Below, piece after piece: positions 6,825 through 10,943 of a stretch of 10,943 nt of DNA. The position numbers were made by a program, and so were the translations under genes. Below the pieces are notes generated by a model. It had not been told where the DNA came from, did not search any database, and saw only the letters and a list, made by a program, of their open reading frames with translations. The stretch is taken from positions 1-10,943 of the forward strand of contig CAZMRK010000165.1 in NCBI GenBank assembly GCA_964568355.1. The letters are read 5' to 3'. This DNA comes from JAJPJX01 sp964568355. GTDB lineage: Bacteria > Acidobacteriota > Terriglobia > Bryobacterales > Bryobacteraceae. Within the stretch, counting starts at the first letter, position 1; each line of letters opens with the position of its first letter.

Positions 6825-7818
6825 CTGGATTGATGGGCGACCCCGTGCCCCCTTCCACCGCCAACGGCGCGGCGGTGAGCATGAACTCCCAGCGATGCCG
6901 TTGGGCGGCTGCTTCGCTTAGCCGTTCCAGGTCGCAGTTGTCCAGAATAGGAGCACCCATAGCCCAGATCGCACCCCAATGCACGGGCAGTTTGGGACCT
7001 TCTGTGCCCGAAGGCATCACGTCGCTCGCCAGATCGCTTCCCAAAATGGCGATGTCGCGGCTCTTCAGCCAGCGCAGAGTCGAGGCATGCAGCCCCGCCG
7101 AGTTCTCCTCGAACTTCCAATCGCCCTCTGCCTGGCGGCGAGCCCAGCGGCCCGTACGAATCAGGACGGCATCCCCGGGTTCTACCTTGACGCCGGTCTT
7201 CTTCTCCCAGGCATCCAGGTCCTCCGGGTAGATGGCCTTGTTTCCGGGCAAATATTTCACGGCAAGCAAGCGCGGCAGATCCATCAATACGCCTCGGGTC
7301 AACAGGCCGTCTTTCATATACAGCACAGACAACTTTCCAGCTCCGGATGCACTCACTGCGGTCTGGGGAATCCCGTTATACATCTTGCCCTTGTAGAAAA
7401 GGTGGCAAAGGGCGTCCAGATGCGTCTGTGTGTAGCCGTGATACTGCACCGCATAGCTGTCCGATGCCGAATCCGAGTTCTTTTGTTGGCCGGTGCCGAT
7501 CATGCGGTGCTGAAATTCCGGGGAGTTGTCCACCTTCGTCGTCAGCGCGTTGTGTGCCAAAGAGACCGATACACCTTCTTTCACCAATTGTGCGGCTCTC
7601 CGGCGCTTCTCTGGAGTGATCAGGTTCAACGCACCCAACTGATCGTCTTTTCCCCAACGTCCCCAATTGGAAATCGACGCCAGCAGTTCATCTACTTGTT
7701 GTCCGGTCATACTTCGATTCGTCGTAGCCGGAAGCGGCCCACCCCCGGCCAACAGCAGAGTCCACGCCACCACGGTTGTCGCGCCGCTGGCGATGGCGAT
7801 CCTCCACAAACAGGACAT
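6811..7818 (-). CDS. Exported cyclase family protein (kynurenine formamidase-like metal hydrolase)
   Basis: This is a 335-residue member of the 'putative cyclase' family (PF04199 type), which includes kynurenine formamidase and isatin hydrolase: Mn/Zn-dependent enzymes that hydrolyse amide, lactam or lactone-like bonds. Residues 1-31 look like a Sec signal (MSCLWRIA, a hydrophobic run, then PLPATT), so the enzyme should be periplasmic. The mature part shows NWGRWGKDDQLGALNLITPE (51-70), metal motif HGYTQTHLDALCH with His127, His133, Asp135 and His139, then YNG, LIRTGRW, a late His280, and the C-terminal EGGTGSPINP common in this group. The His normally four residues before THxD is Tyr129 here; His127 may take over, or this may be normal for the long subgroup. 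The ATG at 7818 has GGGAG six bases upstream, inside the 13-nt gap after the DUF1501 stop. Its end overlaps the MFS gene. Substrate unknown. Confidence 0.88.
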   Translation of the reverse strand: MSCLWRIAIASGATTVVAWTLLLAGGGPLPATTNRSMTGQQVDELLASISNWGRWGKDDQLGALNLITPEKRRRAAQLVKEGVSVSLAHNALTTKVDNSPEFQHRMIGTGQQKNSDSASDSYAVQYHGYTQTHLDALCHLFYKGKMYNGIPQTAVSASGAGKLSVLYMKDGLLTRGVLMDLPRLLAVKYLPGNKAIYPEDLDAWEKKTGVKVEPGDAVLIRTGRWARRQAEGDWKFEENSAGLHASTLRWLKSRDIAILGSDLASDVMPSGTEGPKLPVHWGAIWAMGAPILDNCDLERLSEAAAQRHRWEFMLTAAPLAVEGGTGSPINPVATF

Positions 7819-7824
7819 CGGAAT

Positions 7825-7829
7825 CTCCC
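7825..7829 (-). promoter_or_regulatory. Ribosome binding site for the exported cyclase-family gene
   Basis: GGGAG on the minus strand, six bases before the ATG at 7818 and within the short gap after the DUF1501 stop. It supports the start that gives the complete signal peptide. Confidence 0.7.
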
Positions 7830-7831
7830 AG

Positions 7832-9307
7832 TCAGACTTTTTGCAGCCGTGCGGTCAGGTTATGGTCGCCGCCCACGTCGCTCAGCCGGAAGTCGCGGCC
7901 CTGCGAAAAGTAGGTCAGCCGTTTGTGATCAACACCCAGCAGACCCAAGATCGTGGCGTGGAAATCATGTACGTGGACTTTGTCCGAGACGGCCTGCAGC
8001 CCGATGTCATCGGTGGCGCCAATCACTTTGCCGCCCTTTACGCCGCCACCGGCCATCCAGATGCTGAAGCCATACGGATTATGATCCCGGCCGCCGCCGA
8101 TCCCGCCATTGGCATTGCCGTCGGTCATGGGTGTGCGTCCGAACTCCCCACCCCAGATCACCAGCGTGCTCTCCAGCAATCCGCGGGATTTCAGATCCGT
8201 CAGCAGTCCGGCGATCGGCTTATCTACCGTACGCGCCATCTCCAGATGGTTTTTGTCGCAGAGGTTGTGTCCGTCCCAATCTTTTCCCGTCGCTCCGCCG
8301 GAGTAAAGCTGGATGAAGCGCACGCCGCGCTCCACCATCCGCCGGGCCAGCAAGCATTTCAGCCCATAGTCCGCTGTGACCGGATTATCCATTCCGTACA
8401 GCTTTCGCGTCGCTTCCGATTCTTTGGACAGATCCACCAGTTCCGGGGCCGCCATTTGCATGCGAAAGCTCAATTCGTAGGCTGCAATGCGCGCCGCCAG
8501 ATCCGAATCTTCGCGCCGCGTCTCCAAATGGCGTTGGTTGTACCACTTCAGCAGATCGAGGATTTCGCGCTCGTCTTTCTCCCCGATCTCTTCCGGCCGT
8601 TTGATGTTCAGGATTGGCGAACCCGTACTGCGCAGCACCGTGCCCTGGTACATAGCCGGCAAAAATCCGGAGCCATAGGCAGACGGACCTGATTTCGTAT
8701 TGCCCTGCAACATCACCACAAAGGCTGGCAGGTTATCGCTCTGGCTGCCCAAGCCGTAGACCACCCAGGATCCTACGCTCGGCCGTCCCAGGCGTGGCCA
8801 GCCATTGTTCATCCAGTTCAAGGCATTCGAATGCGTGAAGCCATCGTGATAACACGAGCGGACGACAGCCAGATCGTCCGCGTGTTGTGCCACGTTTTGG
8901 AACAGGTCGGAGATTTCAATGCCCGATTGCCCATACTTCTGGAACTGACGCCGGGAAGCCATCAGCGGCGCTTCACTGACTTTCGTGAATTGCAGAAACA
9001 CGTTGCCAAAACTCGCAGGAGTGGGATGCCCATCGAACTTCGCCAGCGCCGGTTTAGGGTCGAACGTGTCCACGTGGCTGGGACCGCCGTGCATGAATAA
9101 GTAGATGACGCTCTTCGCCTTCGCAGGAAAGTGCGGCGGTTTGGCAGCCAGCGGATTCTGGAAACCAGTCGAAATGTTCCCGGCGTAGGCCTGCTCACAT
9201 CCCAGCAGGTAGCTCAAGGCCACCATCCCAAAGCCGGATCCCGTACGCTCCAGAAATTCCCGGCGCGAGTGGATTTGCCCCTCAGATTTCTTATTGCTCC
9301 CGTTCAT
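7832..9307 (-). CDS. DUF1501 domain protein with Tat signal
   Basis: This is a 491-residue protein of the DUF1501 family (PF07394), a secreted group with an alkaline phosphatase/sulfatase-like fold and no settled biochemical role. The N-terminus has a twin-arginine motif SRREFL (residues 14-19) and a hydrophobic stretch ending LLGC (34-37), then AYAG, so it is probably exported folded and either cleaved after AYA or lipidated at Cys37. Family landmarks are MHGGPSHVDTFDPKP (72-86), MVERGVRFIQLY, WDGHN, GGEFGRTP (386-393), GRDHNPYGF (406-414) and HVHDFHATILGLLG (445-458). I moved the start to the ATG at 9307, because GGGAGGGG lies five bases before it and the Tat motif follows. The open frame continues to 9445 but that extension has no family likeness. 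It follows a DUF1549/DUF1553 gene, the common partner of DUF1501 genes, and sits 13 nt before the exported hydrolase gene. Confidence 0.94.
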   Translation of the reverse strand: MNGSNKKSEGQIHSRREFLERTGSGFGMVALSYLLGCEQAYAGNISTGFQNPLAAKPPHFPAKAKSVIYLFMHGGPSHVDTFDPKPALAKFDGHPTPASFGNVFLQFTKVSEAPLMASRRQFQKYGQSGIEISDLFQNVAQHADDLAVVRSCYHDGFTHSNALNWMNNGWPRLGRPSVGSWVVYGLGSQSDNLPAFVVMLQGNTKSGPSAYGSGFLPAMYQGTVLRSTGSPILNIKRPEEIGEKDEREILDLLKWYNQRHLETRREDSDLAARIAAYELSFRMQMAAPELVDLSKESEATRKLYGMDNPVTADYGLKCLLARRMVERGVRFIQLYSGGATGKDWDGHNLCDKNHLEMARTVDKPIAGLLTDLKSRGLLESTLVIWGGEFGRTPMTDGNANGGIGGGRDHNPYGFSIWMAGGGVKGGKVIGATDDIGLQAVSDKVHVHDFHATILGLLGVDHKRLTYFSQGRDFRLSDVGGDHNLTARLQKV

Positions 9308-9312
9308 GGTTT

Positions 9313-9320
9313 CCCCTCCC
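9313..9320 (-). promoter_or_regulatory. Strong ribosome binding site that sets the DUF1501 start
   Basis: GGGAGGGG on the minus strand ends five bases before the ATG at 9307. It is the strongest Shine-Dalgarno sequence in the window and argues against the upstream in-frame start at 9445. Confidence 0.85.
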
Positions 9321-9412
9321 TGCTCATCCGAACGACTGCGTGTCTCGCCGGCATTCCTGCCAGCGCCGACTAGTACTGCGACCGGGTGATTCAGTTCGTC
9401 CGCTGGCCGGCG

Positions 9413-9440
9413 CGCGGTTCCGTTCTGCCACTGAACCGCG
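9413..9440 (-). other. Perfect 8-bp inverted repeat (stem-loop) in the DUF1553-DUF1501 gap
   Basis: CGCGGTTC (9413-9420) and GAACCGCG (9433-9440) are exact reverse complements separated by 12 nt. In the minus-strand transcript this can form a GC-rich hairpin about 100 nt before the DUF1501 start and 30-60 nt after the upstream stop codon. No T-run follows, so it is not a classical intrinsic terminator. It could be an mRNA-stability or processing element, an operator, or chance. The rest of the 165-nt gap (9308-9472) shows no promoter I can defend. Confidence 0.45.
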
Positions 9441-9472
9441 ACCATAAGGGAGCGGACTTCACGGTCAGAGCA

Positions 9473-10943
9473 CTAGTCTACATAAATGAACTCGTTCATA
9501 TTAAAGAGAATCAGGCACAACTGCGTAAGCCCCGCAGGCCCATCATGTGACGCCAGAAACTCCACTGCCTTCTGCTGCTCTTCAGAACTGGGTTTGCGTC
9601 CCAGGGCCCGGCGCCAGGCCGTCACCACCCAGGCTGTGCGGTCCTCCCCACATGCTTTCCGCAAACTCTCTGCGAACGCTTTCGCCTCGCTCAAAGACAG
9701 GTCGCTGTTCATGAGTGTCAACGCCTGTGGCGCCACTGTGGTAGCATCGCGCCGCTGGCAACTCAGCGAAGTCTCCGGCATATCGAACGATTCCAACATC
9801 GGCATTCGGAAGGCGCGCTTCACATACAAATAGACGCTTCGCCGTGTGTATTCTCTCGGGTCGCTCGACACCGGCCATTGGCTCGGGTCGCGCATTCCGG
9901 CCATCTCTTCCTTGCTCAGCGGTGGTACCACGGAGGGCCCGCCCATTTTCAGGTTGATGTTCCCTGCCGCCGTCAGGATCGCGTCACGCAGTTGCTCTGC
10001 CTCCAGGCGGCGCCGGTTCGCCCGCCACAGGTACCGGTTCTCCGGATCAATCTTCACGTCAGCCTCGTTGTTTGCGGTCGACATTTGGTAAGAGTTGGAG
10101 AGCAGCATCAGGCGTACCATCGACTTCACGCTCCAGGCATTCTCCATAAACTCCACTGCCAGCCAATCCAGCAGTTCCGGATGCGACGGTGGATCGCCCT
10201 GTCTTCCGAAATCATTCGGAGTACCCACGATGCCTCGGCCGAAGTTCCACATCCAGATGCGATTCACCATCACCCGCGCTGTCAGCGGATTTGAACGTGA
10301 GGTTAGCCAAAGCGCCAACGCTTTGCGGCGCTGCGGTACGAACGGGCGCACCGGGGAATCGGGAATATCCTTGCCGTCGCTCAATGCGACCGGAAAGCCG
10401 GCGCCCACCTTCGGCCCCTTGTTCTTGTAATCTCCCCGATTCAGCAGATAGCCTTCTGGTACGATCTCCGAATGTCCCAACACCGTCGCAGTGGGATATC
10501 TTGTGGGCGCCTTGAGCGCTGCCTCACCAAGTTTCACAATCAGGCGGTGCCGCTCGGCTGATTCCTCCGCTGTCAGTTCTTTTTCCAGTTCCGTCTCACC
10601 GACTCCCCGTGCCGCCTCTACCTCCACCGCCATCTCTTGCTGCTGCGGCGTGCGCTTTTCCTTCAGCAGTTTCTCCGCCGCCAAAGCCTCGGGTGAAAAC
10701 TTCTTCAAGCGGCGGGCCACAATCCTTTCTTTCGCCTGGTTTCCAACCCGCTCGTAGGCTTTCTTCACTTGCTCGACAGCGATCAGTTTGGGATACGCCT
10801 GGTAGTAGTCGAACACCGACATCTCATGTACGACCGGAATCTCTTTCGCTTCACTCCCCAGGAATACGGTGCTCAGCCGGTAGTAGTCTTTCTGTGTAAT
10901 GGGATCGAACTTGTGATCGTGGCAACGTGCGCACCCGATGGTC
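9473..10943 (-). CDS. DUF1549/DUF1553 (PSCyt2/PSD1) cytochrome-like protein, C-terminal part (5' end outside window)
   Basis: The frame is open to the right edge, so the ATG at 10822 is internal and 489 C-terminal codons are visible. At once comes the end of the DUF1549 domain with CARCHDHKFDPI (visible residues 4-15) and DYYRL; the CxxCH is a haem-c-type motif that is the hallmark of this domain. A Lys/Glu-rich, probably helical linker follows (about 56-140). Then comes DUF1553: RRKALALWLTSRSNPLTARV (206-224 region), VMVNRIW, TPNDFGRQGDPPSHPELLDWLA, RRSVYLYV, SCQRRDATTVAPQALTLMN, and the typical ending LFNMNEFIYVD. Complete relatives are often much longer, with a signal peptide and sometimes an N-terminal PSCyt1 cytochrome domain; those parts would lie outside. 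These proteins are thought to be envelope-located redox or degradative partners of DUF1501 proteins, but no reaction is established. It is the first visible gene of the minus-strand operon. Confidence 0.94.
   Translation of the reverse strand, partial: TIGCARCHDHKFDPITQKDYYRLSTVFLGSEAKEIPVVHEMSVFDYYQAYPKLIAVEQVKKAYERVGNQAKERIVARRLKKFSPEALAAEKLLKEKRTPQQQEMAVEVEAARGVGETELEKELTAEESAERHRLIVKLGEAALKAPTRYPTATVLGHSEIVPEGYLLNRGDYKNKGPKVGAGFPVALSDGKDIPDSPVRPFVPQRRKALALWLTSRSNPLTARVMVNRIWMWNFGRGIVGTPNDFGRQGDPPSHPELLDWLAVEFMENAWSVKSMVRLMLLSNSYQMSTANNEADVKIDPENRYLWRANRRRLEAEQLRDAILTAAGNINLKMGGPSVVPPLSKEEMAGMRDPSQWPVSSDPREYTRRSVYLYVKRAFRMPMLESFDMPETSLSCQRRDATTVAPQALTLMNSDLSLSEAKAFAESLRKACGEDRTAWVVTAWRRALGRKPSSEEQQKAVEFLASHDGPAGLTQLCLILFNMNEFIYVD

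Noticed and set aside
7667..8692. 341-codon open frame on the plus strand opposite the cyclase and DUF1501 genes
   Set aside because: Antisense to two confidently recognised genes, with no family likeness and no start signals.
9368..9478. Two ACTAGT-containing sites (near 9369 and 9472) as direct or inverted repeats or an attachment site
   Set aside because: The shared core is a short self-palindrome expected by chance; no integrase or mobile gene is near.
10826..10943. CxxCH (CARCH) as evidence for a stand-alone cytochrome c
   Set aside because: The motif is followed by DHKFDP and DYYRL, the DUF1549 signature, so it belongs to that domain and not to a separate cytochrome gene.

Overview
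The window is GC-rich, densely coded bacterial DNA with no RNA gene, CRISPR array, insertion sequence or phage gene that I can see. The best taxonomic clue is the adjacent pair of a DUF1549/DUF1553 cytochrome-like protein and a DUF1501 protein with a Tat signal. Such pairs are multiplied in Planctomycetota, Verrucomicrobiota and the Solibacter/Bryobacterales branch of Acidobacteriota. Together with an SSS symporter, a Gfo/Idh/MocA oxidoreductase and an exported long-type cyclase-family hydrolase, this leads me to suggest a Bryobacterales-like acidobacterium. That is inference; a planctomycete or verrucomicrobial origin is not excluded.

Left half, plus strand (1-5495): one compact candidate operon. 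It holds the 3' end of a probable GH36 alpha-galactosidase-like gene, an SDR dehydrogenase, a Gfo/Idh/MocA oxidoreductase, a divergent isocitrate lyase/PEP mutase (ICL/PEPM) superfamily protein, a VOC (glyoxalase-fold) protein and a sodium:solute symporter. Junctions are tight: a 14-nt gap, a 1-nt TGATG overlap, directly abutting genes, a 53-nt overlap and a 17-nt gap. The content suggests uptake and breakdown of a sugar or sugar-derived acid: glycoside cleavage, two NAD(P)-dependent redox steps, a possible C-C lyase step and a VOC enzyme, with the symporter bringing substrate in. The substrate cannot be read from the sequence.

Right half, minus strand (10943 down to 5508): a second candidate operon. 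In transcription order it holds a DUF1549/DUF1553 protein (5' end outside the window), a DUF1501 protein, an exported cyclase-family metal hydrolase and an MFS transporter. The only sizeable non-coding gap of the window lies here, about 165 nt between the first two genes, and it contains a perfect 8-bp inverted repeat. The last three genes are separated by 13 nt or overlap by 14 nt. The layout looks like an envelope-localised oxidation/hydrolysis module followed by an importer.

The two operons converge with only 12 nt between the stop codons of the two transporter genes and no obvious terminator. No regulator gene lies in the window, and both operons appear to begin outside it.
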